A stretch of DNA of 64,000 nucleotides from Tenacibaculum finnmarkense (GTDB taxonomy: Bacteria > Bacteroidota > Bacteroidia > Flavobacteriales > Flavobacteriaceae), in the NCBI RefSeq assembly GCF_900239185.1, contig NZ_OENA01000053.1:1-64000 (forward strand). The letters run 5' to 3'. Shown here one piece after another: positions 16,373-25,597 of the stretch. Under the pieces are notes generated by a model that worked only from the letters and a program-made list of their open reading frames with translations, had not been told where the DNA came from and ran no database searches. The translations under genes and the position numbers were made by a program. Every line of letters begins with the position of its first letter. The stretch's first letter is position 1.

Positions 16373-18340
16373 TTATTTTTTATTAAAATTATCTAATCCT
16401 GTTTTTAACCAATTAGAATATTCTGAGTGACTGCTATATTGTTGAGGTGAATTTAGTAATTCTAAATTAGGGCTCATTAACACGTAAAATGGTTGAGAAG
16501 CTGTTTTAAAGTTTGCAACTTGTAGTGTAACCCATTTATCACCATAGGTTCTAATTCTTTTTACTTTACCGTTTGGCTTAATAAAATCGAACTGTTCTTC
16601 TTCAGGTAATTGTCTTTGATGATCATCAACATATAATGAAATTAATACATAATCATTATTAATCATGTTGTAAATTTCTGGTTTAATCCAAATGTTTTCT
16701 TCCATTTTACGACAGTTTACACATGCCCACCCTGTAAAATCTAATAAAACAGGTTTGTTTACTGATTTTGCATACGCAATACCTTCTTCAAAGTCTTTAA
16801 AACAATTTAATCCTAACGGACATTGATTGTCTTTTACGTAAATACTATGAAATTTAGGCGGTGCAAAACCACTCAATAAATTATTTTGATTCCATGTTGG
16901 GTTTTTTAAAACCCCTGGTGCTAAATAGATTGATAAAGCTAAACAACTTCCTCCTAGTAAAACTCTAAAAAAAGATATTTTACCATATTTTTTACCCATC
17001 AGTCCTAGTAAATATAATGACATCAATAAGGCTATTACTGACCATATTCCGATAAAAATTTCTCTTTTGAAAAAGCCCCAATGCCCAACTAAATCAGCAT
17101 TTGATAAAAATTTAAAAGCGAATGCTAATTCTAAGAATCCTAAAACAACTTTAACTGTATTTAACCATCCACCAGATTTTGGTAAAGTAGTTAACCAGCC
17201 AGGAAACATAGCAAATAAGGCAAAAGGCATAGCTAAAGCAAACCCAAAACCAATCATACCTGCCGATAATTGCATAGCTCCACCATTAGCTCCTAATGAT
17301 CCTGCAAGTAAAGAACCTAAAATAGGACCTGTACATGAAAAAGATACAATTGCTAAGGTTAACGCCATAAAAAATATCCCAATAATACCACCAATATTCG
17401 ATGCGGTATCTGCTTTGTTACCCCAAGAACTAGGTAGGGTTAATTCGTAAAATCCGAAGAAAGACCCTGCAAAGAAAACCAAAATGGTAAAGAAAAATAA
17501 GTTCAACCACATGTTGGTAGAAATACTATTTAAAATTTCTGGATCTAAGGTGTCTAAATAATGAAAAGGTAAACTTAATAAACCATAAATTAAAATTATA
17601 AAAGAACCATATAATAAAGCACTTCCAATTCCTTTACCTTTTTTTTCGGTATGTTTTGTGAAAAAAGATACTGTTAAAGGCACCATTGGAAATACACAAG
17701 GTGTTAAAAAAGCTAATAAACCACCAACAAACCCAAGTAAAAAGATACTTAATAAAGAGCTGTCTTCTTCTTGGTTATCCGCTTTTTTTGCGGTATTTTT
17801 TAATAACGCCGTATTTTTTAAGTTTAAGTTTAATGATTGTGACATTGCCTGACTTTTATCATCAACTTCGGTAACGGTTTGTGATACTTTTTCGCCAGTT
17901 AATGAAAAGGTAAAATCTTCATCAAAAGGTAAACAGTATTCTTTACAAACTTGTGCGTCTAGGTTTAAGGTTATTTGTGTTAAACCAGTGTTTGAAACAG
18001 TAATTCTTTGGGTTAAAAGACCTTCTTCAGCAAAGAAAACTTCATCTTTCCCCCAAATTTCACTGAATTCAGTATGGGTTTCTCCTTCTTTGGCTTTTCC
18101 TTTAAGCGCATAACCACTTTGTCCTTCAGCAGGAGAGATGGTCATCGGTAAAGAAGCGTCTTCAGGATTATATTGCGAATATAAATGCCAGTCTTCTGCA
18201 ATTTCAATATTGAAAATTAAGTCGTATTCTGTCTCCGAAATTTTTTCAACGGTAGGTGTTATAACAATAGGATTGTCATCAGATTGAGAGAAGACCATTA
18301 AACTTAAGAATAATAAAAATAGCGTAAATAATTTTTTCAT
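16373..18340 (-). CDS. dsbD: Thiol:disulfide interchange protein DsbD
   Basis: DsbD carries reducing power from cytoplasmic thioredoxin across the inner membrane to periplasmic thiol proteins. The 655-residue protein has a signal peptide (1-18), an N-terminal periplasmic domain with a Cys132/Cys136 pair, a membrane domain of about eight segments containing LTPCVFPMVPL (about 215-225) and SFSCTGPILG (about 333-342), which hold its redox cysteines, and a C-terminal thioredoxin-like domain with WACVNC (cysteines 540 and 543). It is the last gene of a minus-strand unit, 26 bases after tilS. Likely clients are the TlpA-type lipoprotein nearby and cytochrome maturation proteins. Confidence 0.96.
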   Translation of the reverse strand: MKKLFTLFLLFLSLMVFSQSDDNPIVITPTVEKISETEYDLIFNIEIAEDWHLYSQYNPEDASLPMTISPAEGQSGYALKGKAKEGETHTEFSEIWGKDEVFFAEEGLLTQRITVSNTGLTQITLNLDAQVCKEYCLPFDEDFTFSLTGEKVSQTVTEVDDKSQAMSQSLNLNLKNTALLKNTAKKADNQEEDSSLLSIFLLGFVGGLLAFLTPCVFPMVPLTVSFFTKHTEKKGKGIGSALLYGSFIILIYGLLSLPFHYLDTLDPEILNSISTNMWLNLFFFTILVFFAGSFFGFYELTLPSSWGNKADTASNIGGIIGIFFMALTLAIVSFSCTGPILGSLLAGSLGANGGAMQLSAGMIGFGFALAMPFALFAMFPGWLTTLPKSGGWLNTVKVVLGFLELAFAFKFLSNADLVGHWGFFKREIFIGIWSVIALLMSLYLLGLMGKKYGKISFFRVLLGGSCLALSIYLAPGVLKNPTWNQNNLLSGFAPPKFHSIYVKDNQCPLGLNCFKDFEEGIAYAKSVNKPVLLDFTGWACVNCRKMEENIWIKPEIYNMINNDYVLISLYVDDHQRQLPEEEQFDFIKPNGKVKRIRTYGDKWVTLQVANFKTASQPFYVLMSPNLELLNSPQQYSSHSEYSNWLKTGLDNFNKK

Positions 18341-18366
18341 TCGATTTAGTTTATAAAGGGTTGTTT

Positions 18367-19680
18367 TTAATTAATTATTCTTAATAATTCTGTTGCTTCA
18401 TTGCTTGGTAAAAAACGCCTGTCTTGACGTTTTCCAATAATCCATATAATTTTATTATCATTTGTACAAAGCAACCAAATGTTTTTTTTATCAAAAAGAG
18501 AAAGCTTTTCATCTTTAAAATATTTACTAACTTTTTTCTTGCCTAGCATACCTGTTGGGTAAAAATAATCGCCAGTTTCCCATCTTCTAATAGTAAGGGG
18601 GTAATTTAATAAAATTTTATCAACAAAAATAGTGTTTTTATCAAAACTTGTTTTTTCACGAACTTGTGTAAGTTGCAGATTGATAGGGTTTGTTATTTTG
18701 TTATTTTCTTTATCTATGCTAAATTGTTCCTTTTTTAGAATTTCGTTTTTATGTATATTTTGTAATAGTAAAAAATCTCTATTTTTTAATAAAGTATGAG
18801 AATTACTGCTAATTTTTTTACCTGATTGCGCATATATTAACTGGTAAACATCATCCCATTCGGTAAATTTATAGGCTTTTAAAAGTTGGTATAAATACGC
18901 TTTTGGGTTCGATAATTTTAAGACCTCTGAAATGTTGATTTTAAGTGTATTATCTTCTTTTATGAGTGTTTTTAAAGCAATTTCATCGACTTTGTCAGTA
19001 ATGATTTGTTGTGATTGCTTTAAAAAATCGGTTGTTTTTAGATGTGCTTTTAATAAACTAGGGTTTAATTCTTTTAAAATAGGAATTACTTGGTGCCTTA
19101 TTTTATTTCGAAGATATTTTGTTTCGGCATTGCTAGCATCTTCTCGCCATTTTATATTATTTTCTAGGGCAAAATTTTCAATTTTTTCTCTTGAAAAAAT
19201 TAATAACGGACGCACAATAGTTCCATTTATAGCAGGAATTCCTGTTAAACCGTCCAAACCAGTTCCTCTTGTGAGGTTAATTAACACGGTTTCTAAGTTG
19301 TCATCGGCATGATGCCCTGTTAAAACATAGTCAAAATCATGTTTTTTTAGCAATTCATCAAACCAATTATAGCGTAATTTTCGTGCAGCTAATTGCGTTG
19401 ATAATTTATTTTGATTAGCATATTTACTCGTTTCAAAACGTGTTGAAAAAACAGGGATTTCTAATTCTTTACCTAAATTTTTAACAGATTTTTCATCTAA
19501 ATCACTTTGATCACTTCTTAATTGAAAATTACAATGCGCTAATGAAATATCGTATTTTAATTGATGCAATAAATGTGTTAAAACCACGCTGTCAACACCG
19601 CCAGAAATAGCAATTAAGAGTTTTTTATCTTTTAAAAATAAAAAATTATGGTCTATATGTTTCGCTAATTGTTGTAGCAT
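18367..19680 (-). CDS. tilS: tRNA(Ile)-lysidine synthase
   Basis: TilS puts lysine on C34 of the tRNA-Ile with CAU anticodon, changing its decoding to AUA; it is essential. The frame is open from 19719, but the first 13 codons overlap the coding end of the hydrolase gene and are not TilS-like; the ATG at 19680 begins two bases after the hydrolase stop and gives a 437-residue protein. The PP-loop SGGVDS is at 26-31, followed by HCNFQLR and by TGHHADDNLET (about 123-133). The C-terminal domain with RRWETGDYFYPTGM is also present. It is co-transcribed with the hydrolase gene and dsbD. Confidence 0.95.
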   Translation of the reverse strand: MLQQLAKHIDHNFLFLKDKKLLIAISGGVDSVVLTHLLHQLKYDISLAHCNFQLRSDQSDLDEKSVKNLGKELEIPVFSTRFETSKYANQNKLSTQLAARKLRYNWFDELLKKHDFDYVLTGHHADDNLETVLINLTRGTGLDGLTGIPAINGTIVRPLLIFSREKIENFALENNIKWREDASNAETKYLRNKIRHQVIPILKELNPSLLKAHLKTTDFLKQSQQIITDKVDEIALKTLIKEDNTLKINISEVLKLSNPKAYLYQLLKAYKFTEWDDVYQLIYAQSGKKISSNSHTLLKNRDFLLLQNIHKNEILKKEQFSIDKENNKITNPINLQLTQVREKTSFDKNTIFVDKILLNYPLTIRRWETGDYFYPTGMLGKKKVSKYFKDEKLSLFDKKNIWLLCTNDNKIIWIIGKRQDRRFLPSNEATELLRIIN

Positions 19681-19682
19681 TT

Positions 19683-20543
19683 TTATTTCTGTGCTTTTTT
19701 TAGTTGATTTTCTAACCAATGAATCACATCTTTTAGCATTTCATCTTTGCATAAATCATGTTGCAATTCATGATAAGCACCTTTGTAAAGCTTTAAATTT
19801 GCGTTTTTTGTTGCGTTTGCAAATTCTTGTGAACCTTTATAATCAATAATTTTATCGGCAGTTCCGTGTAAAACGAACATTGGAATTTCTAAGGATTTTG
19901 CATTATCAATCGCCCATTTTCCAGCATCTATAAACGATAAAGAAAAATTAGGGCTAATTTTATCGTGAACTAGAGGATCGTCTAAATATTTTTGAACTTC
20001 GACTTCATCTCTAGAAATATCAGAGATATCTAGTTCATTACTTAAGGTAATTGAGGGCGCAATTTTTTGCATAATTTTACCCAATTTAAGTTTCCAAGCA
20101 GGTGGGTTAAAAGCTAATTTTAGCATTGGGCTTGTGGCAATAACACCTATTAACTGCTTGTTTTTTTGCATAATTTTTTTGCGCAGCGCATAATTAATAA
20201 CCGCATTTCCACCCATAGAATGTCCGTATAAAAACTGCGGTTTATCGCCAAAAACTGCGGATGCTTTTTCAATTAATTGAGAAATACTTGTTAAAACTGC
20301 ATCAAAACCAGGATTATGCCCTCTTTTTCCTGTGGTTTTTCCGTGTCCGAAATGATCAAAAGCAATCACACCAAAATTAGCATCCGTTAAATTTTTTGCA
20401 ACCGATTGATAGCGCCCCGAATGTTCTCCCATTCCGTGAACAATAATAACGACAGCTTTCACTGAATTTGGGTTTTTAGGTTGCCAAAACTGCCCGAAAA
20501 AATTCGTATTATGATACTTAAAATGGAACTCTTGATGTGTCAT
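19683..20543 (-). CDS. Alpha/beta hydrolase, monoacylglycerol lipase-like
   Basis: A 286-residue cytoplasmic alpha/beta hydrolase of the serine aminopeptidase S33/Hydrolase_4 group. It has the IIVHGMGEHSGRY segment (about 33-45), the nucleophile elbow GHSMGG near residue 107, the Asp in LHGTADKIID (about 223-232) and a C-terminal catalytic His in YKGAYHELQHD (about 253-263). This pattern is that of monoglyceride lipases and lysophospholipases; the real substrate is unknown. It has no signal peptide. It lies between a 77-residue protein (11-base gap) and tilS (2-base gap). Confidence 0.88.
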   Translation of the reverse strand: MTHQEFHFKYHNTNFFGQFWQPKNPNSVKAVVIIVHGMGEHSGRYQSVAKNLTDANFGVIAFDHFGHGKTTGKRGHNPGFDAVLTSISQLIEKASAVFGDKPQFLYGHSMGGNAVINYALRKKIMQKNKQLIGVIATSPMLKLAFNPPAWKLKLGKIMQKIAPSITLSNELDISDISRDEVEVQKYLDDPLVHDKISPNFSLSFIDAGKWAIDNAKSLEIPMFVLHGTADKIIDYKGSQEFANATKNANLKLYKGAYHELQHDLCKDEMLKDVIHWLENQLKKAQK

Positions 20544-20554
20544 TTTTGATTATT

Positions 20555-20788
20555 TTATTGTTTTTGCAACCACTGTCTGATATCTTTACGTAAAGAAACT
20601 TCAGGTTTTGGTAAAGGTATTGTTTTTCCAAATTGTTTACTTCTCTTAAACTTAGAAAAAGTAATTTTATGTTGTTTCCAAGCCTCAGGATACAAGTCTA
20701 AAAAAGCATTAAAAAAGCTTTGTTCATTCACGTTTCCTTCTATAGTTGGAAGTACTGCTTTAAATTTTTCTTCTTGGTCAATAATCAT
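20555..20788 (-). CDS. Small conserved hypothetical protein (77 aa)
   Basis: I do not recognise a function. The 77-residue protein is soluble and basic at its C-terminus (SLRKDIRQWLQKQ), with a central FFNAFLDLYPEAWKQHK block. It sits in the pabB-hydrolase-tilS-dsbD unit with gaps of 64 and 11 bases, which supports that it is a real gene. No cysteines or metal motifs are seen. Confidence 0.7.
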   Translation of the reverse strand: MIIDQEEKFKAVLPTIEGNVNEQSFFNAFLDLYPEAWKQHKITFSKFKRSKQFGKTIPLPKPEVSLRKDIRQWLQKQ

Positions 20789-20852
20789 TAATTCTATTTT
20801 TTTAGGTACGTTTTTGTAAGCGTTTTCTTCTTATTTATTGAAATATAAGCAA

Positions 20853-22202
20853 CTATTTTGAATGAAGTAACACATATTTCATTGCTTTTGCTTTTAGCAA
20901 ACATTCTTCATATTCTTTTTCAGGAATTGATTTTGCAGTAATTGCGCCACCTACCGAAAAAGACACATATTTACTGTCAGAATTGTATAAAATACTTCGG
21001 ATAATTACATTAAAATCAAAATCGCCGTTCGGTGTAAAATACCCTACAGTTCCTGAATATAAACCCCGTTTTGTTTGCTCTAAATTTTCCATTATTTTCA
21101 TTGCCGATACCTTAGGAGCGCCCGTCATACTTCCCATAGGAAAGGTATCTTTTATAACATCAACAGGATGTGTATTTGGTGTAATTTCCGATACAATGGT
21201 CGAAATCATTTGATGCACCTGTTTAAAAGAATGAATTTTACAAAGTTCGGCTACCTGAACACTTCCTTTTTTAGCCGTTTTCGATAAATCATTGCGTACC
21301 AAATCGACAATCATAATGTTTTCGGCACGTTCTTTTTCATCTCTAGCTAAATCGAAGGCAATTTTTTGATCTTCAATAGGATCAATTAAGCGTTTTGCAG
21401 TTCCTTTTATGGGTTGCGAAATTATTTTATCACCTTCTTTTTTTAAATATCTTTCAGGTGTTGCCGATAATACATACAAATTTTCATGTCTGAAAAAAGT
21501 AGCAAATGGAGGTGTTGATATATCGTTTAAATGCGAATATATTTTATACGGATTGATGCGTGTATTTTCGGCATAAAATTCTTGACAAAAATTAGCTTCA
21601 TAAATATCGCCTCTATGAATATGTTCTAAAACTTTTGTTACTTTTTGGTGATATTCTTCCTTGTGAATTCGAAGTTTTATTTTAATGTTATCTTCTTTTA
21701 TTTCTTCGGATGTTTTTTCCGCTTCTTTTTTTAGAGCATCAGAAAGAGTAGTGGAATTATTAATATTACTGATAATATCTTCAAAATCTTCTTCAATTTC
21801 ATCATCAATCATTTGCAAATACTCAAATTCAATGGTATTTCCTTTGATGAAAATTAATTTTTGAGGCTGAAAAAAGTACAAATCAGGAAAGTTTAAACCA
21901 TCAAAATTAGTAGAAGTGAGCTTTTCAACGTCATTTTTTACATCATAAGAAATATAGCCAAAAATATAATCTTTGGTGTAAGATTGATATTCTTTTAGCT
22001 TTTCAAAAGCATTTTGATAATCTGTTTTTATTGCCGTAAATTCTTCGACAGCCAAGCAGGCATCAAAACAAGAATAGGCTTGTTCGTAATTATTAGAATC
22101 TAGCCAAATAGCGGTTTCAAACTGTTTTGCCCAAGCAAATAATTTTTGCTTAAAGCTTGTTGAATCGTCTATTTTAAAATTACGTTTGGTTCTTTTAAAC
22201 AT
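20853..22202 (-). CDS. pabB: Aminodeoxychorismate synthase component I (anthranilate synthase I family)
   Basis: PabB uses chorismate and ammonia to form aminodeoxychorismate on the way to folate; thyA and folA elsewhere in the window belong to the same folate economy. The 449-residue protein has the chorismate-binding domain in its C-terminal half: PIKGTAKR (about 271-278), ERAENIMIVDLVRNDLS (about 293-309), FPMGSMTGAPKVSAMKIME (about 361-379) and GLYSGTVGYF. The chance that it is TrpE is lower because no trp genes are near and the N-terminal half lacks the LLES-type tryptophan site as far as I can read. No pabA is adjacent. A TAnnTTTG box ends 4 bases before the ATG. Confidence 0.85.
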   Translation of the reverse strand: MFKRTKRNFKIDDSTSFKQKLFAWAKQFETAIWLDSNNYEQAYSCFDACLAVEEFTAIKTDYQNAFEKLKEYQSYTKDYIFGYISYDVKNDVEKLTSTNFDGLNFPDLYFFQPQKLIFIKGNTIEFEYLQMIDDEIEEDFEDIISNINNSTTLSDALKKEAEKTSEEIKEDNIKIKLRIHKEEYHQKVTKVLEHIHRGDIYEANFCQEFYAENTRINPYKIYSHLNDISTPPFATFFRHENLYVLSATPERYLKKEGDKIISQPIKGTAKRLIDPIEDQKIAFDLARDEKERAENIMIVDLVRNDLSKTAKKGSVQVAELCKIHSFKQVHQMISTIVSEITPNTHPVDVIKDTFPMGSMTGAPKVSAMKIMENLEQTKRGLYSGTVGYFTPNGDFDFNVIIRSILYNSDSKYVSFSVGGAITAKSIPEKEYEECLLKAKAMKYVLLHSK

Positions 22203-22206
22203 TCTG

Positions 22207-22214
22207 CAAAAATA
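22207..22214 (-). promoter_or_regulatory. Promoter -7 box (TATTTTTG) directly before pabB
   Basis: Matches TAnnTTTG on the minus strand and ends exactly 4 bases before the pabB ATG, so the message is probably leaderless. Confidence 0.6.
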
Positions 22215-22271
22215 AGAAACCCAATATAAATACGAATATAAATACAGGTATTTGTACGGGTTTTAAAAATG

Positions 22272-22309
22272 AAAAAAGCCATTTTAGCATATACTAAATG
22301 GCTTTTTTT
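22272..22309 (-). terminator. Terminator of ppa
   Basis: Stem AAAAAAGCCATTT paired with AAATGGCTTTTTT around an 11-base loop, past the ppa stop. Confidence 0.85.
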
Positions 22310-22349
22310 GATAAGAATTTTTTAAATTAAAACTTAAAATTAAGTTTAA

Positions 22350-22877
22350 TTATATTTTAAAATCTCCTTTTGCTTTGTGCTCGCTATCTTCATAACGTTT
22401 GATACAAGTATCTAAAATTTGGTATGCTTCATCAGCATTTCCCCAATCTCCAATAATTACTTCTTTCTTTTCTAAGTCTTTATAAACTTTAAAGAAATGC
22501 GTAATTTCGTCTTGTAAATGAGCGTTTAAGTCTGATAAATCATTGTATTTATTCCAAATAGGATCTGAAACAGGTACACAAATAATTTTTTCATCTGGTC
22601 CTTTTTCATCCGACATATGGAAAACACCAATTGGTTTTACTTCCATAACACACATTGGAAATGTTGGTTCTGCACTTAAAACTAACACGTCTAAAGGATC
22701 ATTATCTAAGGCTAAAGTTTCAGGAATGAAACCGTAATCACCAGGGTACATCATTGATGAAAACAACATTCTATCGAAACGGATTTTTCCTAAATCAAAA
22801 TCGTATTCGTATTTATTTCTACTTCCTTTAGGTATTTCTATTAAAACATCAACTGTCTTTTTCTCTTTTGAAGTCAT
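22350..22877 (-). CDS. ppa: Inorganic pyrophosphatase (family I)
   Basis: This soluble enzyme hydrolyses pyrophosphate and so pulls biosynthetic reactions forward. The 175-residue protein has the metal-binding signature DNDPLDV with Asp58, Asp60 and Asp63 (matching Asp65, 67 and 70 of E. coli), preceded by YPGDYGFIPET (44-54), and further acidic residues at 95 and 105. The length is normal. The gene is a single unit with a TAnnTTTG box at 22914-22921 and a hairpin terminator. Confidence 0.97.
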   Translation of the reverse strand: MTSKEKKTVDVLIEIPKGSRNKYEYDFDLGKIRFDRMLFSSMMYPGDYGFIPETLALDNDPLDVLVLSAEPTFPMCVMEVKPIGVFHMSDEKGPDEKIICVPVSDPIWNKYNDLSDLNAHLQDEITHFFKVYKDLEKKEVIIGDWGNADEAYQILDTCIKRYEDSEHKAKGDFKI

Positions 22878-22913
22878 ATATATATCTTTTCTTCGTTTCT
22901 AAAAATCGGATTG

Positions 22914-22921
22914 CAAAAGTA
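22914..22921 (-). promoter_or_regulatory. Promoter -7 box (TACTTTTG) of ppa
   Basis: Matches TAnnTTTG on the minus strand, 36 bases before the ppa ATG. Confidence 0.5.
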
Positions 22922-23000
22922 ATAATTTATTGTCATTTTAAATAAAAAATAACGTTATCTTATTATTAAATCGATTTATAAAAGGTATTACTGTATGTTT

Positions 23001-25505
23001 TTAAAGGCTTGGTTTTATCGCCAAACGTATTGAAAATTTTGGTGTTGGCGCTATTATTGAACCCGCTGGTGGCGTGTAATTGCTTCTCCAAATAGCATCG
23101 ATTCGTAAAAAACGTAAGTTTCCGTACCCAATATTGTCTAATCCAACGCCATATTCATAATATACTTTATTAGGAGCGTTGTAATTAATATTCGATTTGT
23201 TAGCGGCAATATTTTTATCAGAAATAGTTCCGTAAGCGGCTCTAAAAGTAAGTAAACTTCGCAGTTTTAATTTATTTAATAACGGAATTCTATTTAAAAT
23301 AAAACCGTTAAAATTGTGTTCAAAATGCGATGCTACATATTTATCTGTCACAAAATCGTAGTAATTTAACAAAGCAAAGGTATTTTCAACCAAGGTAAAA
23401 GTTTGATTTGCCGGAATAACATTTAGCAAGGCGATTGGCACAGTTCCGAATGTTTTTCCAGCTTCAAAAGTAGCGTTAAAAATACCGAATTTACCTAACA
23501 ATACAGGCTGATTGTATTTGAATTGCAGCTTGTCATAATTATGAGATCCGTTAAAAAAACCTTTATATCCTCGGCGATAATTTAGAATAAAAGTAGGGTA
23601 GATACTTCCTCCAAAACTCCTTTGAACACCTAGTCCGTACACATATCTTCCGGGTGTAAATGAAATATAAGGGCTTGAAGTTACGTCGGTTATTTGAGAC
23701 TGTATGATATTATTTTCATCCTTATAATTGATTGAAAAATCAACAGGAGAAGCCGATTGTATTTTCGAGTGGGCAAAATTAATACCGATATGCAGGTTTT
23801 TTTGTAGCTGATAATCAAAATTAGTGGCTATTTTTTCAACTTTAGATAAAAAGAAATTATCACCTCTTGAAAGCAATCCACCCGTCCCGATACTTCCTCC
23901 TAAGAGTTGCGAAGTATTTAGTAAAACGCTTCCTAATTGTTCAATATCTTTTTGATATGCCACTCCTACCGAAATTCGTGGTGTGTATGACAAAAGATAG
24001 CGTGCTTCTGCGCCGTATTTTATTTTTTTATCTTTAAAACCATAGGCTAAGTGTGCTTTTAAACGAAACCTATCTTCTCTTGATTTATAGGTTCTAAAGC
24101 CAAATTTCACCCGATATCCTTCCACCTGATTGTTTCCCAGAATGTTCCATAACGAACCGAACTGAATACCATATTTAGTATCAACATAGCCACTTGCAAG
24201 CATGTTAATAAGCCCTGTAATATTTTTTATTTGCTTTATTTCTTTAACCTCTTGAATTAGTTTATAGGTTGATTTTTTATCATCATTTTGTTTTGAATTC
24301 CAGTAACTAGCTTCTTTTTTATATTGATTTGGCTTTATTTTCAAGCGTTTTTGTAGGTAAAAACTTTCCGCTAACGGCTTATTTAATACGTGTTTATTTA
24401 GAATCGTGTTTTTTTTAACCGTTAATCCTTTATTTTTATCACTTTTATCGATGACCGTAAAATCACCTTCGTATCCATTTTTAGTGGAAATATAAATACT
24501 ATCATTTTTTACTTTAAATTCTTTTTCAAAAGATAAACTTCGCACAAAATTAAGATTGATACTTTCGTGGACTTTCATTTTTATTTTGTTGATAGAGAAA
24601 GCGGTATCGGTAACCCAAAAATTTCCTTGAAAAGCCAAATCACCATCTCTAATAGGAAAGAAATAAATATTGTATAATTTTTTATTGTTTTTAACAATAC
24701 TGTCGTATAAAACGTAATCGTAGGTAGCAAAACCATCGCTAGACAAAGGGCTAACAAATGATTTATCTAACAGAGTGATGTTATTTTTAAAGATGTCAAT
24801 TTCTTCAAAAGTATTGGCAATTCGATTAAAAACAAAGCCTTCTGCACCTAAACCTTCTATTTTTTCGGCTTCAATATCTTCTCTAAGAGTTTTGTTTTTA
24901 TTGTTTCCATAAACCTTTGAAACTTGTTCTTTGATATAAATAGGGATGTAGTAATTAACACCATCACTATCATATTTTACCTTATTTAGCGTTTCTTTAT
25001 ATTGTTTTTTAAAGATTCTTTTTAAAAAGGTGGTATCTAAATTATTCAGCCCAATTTCGGTGGTACTGTGTTTTTTATATTGATAATAATCGACTAAATC
25101 AAGCCCATTTTTTCGTTTTCGTTTCCAAATTTCTTTTAAAATTTTATATGCAGGATTTTCTTTTTTCTTTAAGCGTTTTTTAGGTTTGGTAACAATAATG
25201 ACCTCATCAAGTTCGTTAGCGTCTTCTTTGATGATAATTTTTAAGTTTTTTGTTTGCTGATTTACCGGTAAGGTTTGGGTTTGAAACCCAACAAAAGAAA
25301 TTTCTAATACGCCTTTTTTCTTTTTTGTTTTCAGATAAAATTCACCGTTAGTATTGGTTGTAGTTCCTTGAACAGTGTTTTTTAAATAAACACTAACAAA
25401 AGGCATCGGATTGTTAAATTCATCAATAACTGTACCTTGTAATGTAAGTTGTGCGTGTAAAATATTGGTTGCGAGTAGCAGTAGTAGTAATAGCTTTTTT
25501 TTCAT
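23001..25505 (-). CDS. DUF5686 and carboxypeptidase-regulatory-like domain outer membrane protein
   Basis: An 834-residue exported protein. A signal peptide (1-19) is followed by a carboxypeptidase-regulatory-like beta-sandwich (about 20-105: GTVIDEFNNPMPFVSVYLKN, then the GEFYLKT and VGFQTQ blocks), the same plug-like domain that precedes many TonB-dependent receptors. The body (about 115 onward) matches the DUF5686 layout, and the C-terminal 350 residues are rich in alternating hydrophobic strands as in an outer-membrane beta-barrel. No TonB plug domain is seen. The substrate is unknown. It is followed by nothing on the same strand for 100 bases, and is separated from pdhB by a terminator. 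Confidence 0.85.
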   Translation of the reverse strand: MKKKLLLLLLLATNILHAQLTLQGTVIDEFNNPMPFVSVYLKNTVQGTTTNTNGEFYLKTKKKKGVLEISFVGFQTQTLPVNQQTKNLKIIIKEDANELDEVIIVTKPKKRLKKKENPAYKILKEIWKRKRKNGLDLVDYYQYKKHSTTEIGLNNLDTTFLKRIFKKQYKETLNKVKYDSDGVNYYIPIYIKEQVSKVYGNNKNKTLREDIEAEKIEGLGAEGFVFNRIANTFEEIDIFKNNITLLDKSFVSPLSSDGFATYDYVLYDSIVKNNKKLYNIYFFPIRDGDLAFQGNFWVTDTAFSINKIKMKVHESINLNFVRSLSFEKEFKVKNDSIYISTKNGYEGDFTVIDKSDKNKGLTVKKNTILNKHVLNKPLAESFYLQKRLKIKPNQYKKEASYWNSKQNDDKKSTYKLIQEVKEIKQIKNITGLINMLASGYVDTKYGIQFGSLWNILGNNQVEGYRVKFGFRTYKSREDRFRLKAHLAYGFKDKKIKYGAEARYLLSYTPRISVGVAYQKDIEQLGSVLLNTSQLLGGSIGTGGLLSRGDNFFLSKVEKIATNFDYQLQKNLHIGINFAHSKIQSASPVDFSINYKDENNIIQSQITDVTSSPYISFTPGRYVYGLGVQRSFGGSIYPTFILNYRRGYKGFFNGSHNYDKLQFKYNQPVLLGKFGIFNATFEAGKTFGTVPIALLNVIPANQTFTLVENTFALLNYYDFVTDKYVASHFEHNFNGFILNRIPLLNKLKLRSLLTFRAAYGTISDKNIAANKSNINYNAPNKVYYEYGVGLDNIGYGNLRFLRIDAIWRSNYTPPAGSIIAPTPKFSIRLAIKPSL

Positions 25506-25521
25506 CTTTTTCTTTACTAAA

Positions 25522-25551
25522 AAATCCTTTTGACAGCAGCCAAAAGGATTT
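25522..25551 (-). terminator. Terminator of pdhB
   Basis: Stem AAATCCTTTTG paired with CAAAAGGATTT around an 8-base loop, 46 bases past the pdhB stop. Confidence 0.8.
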
Positions 25552-25597
25552 ATTTATTATTCAAATATACCTAAAAAGGTATTGAATTTATCAACAA

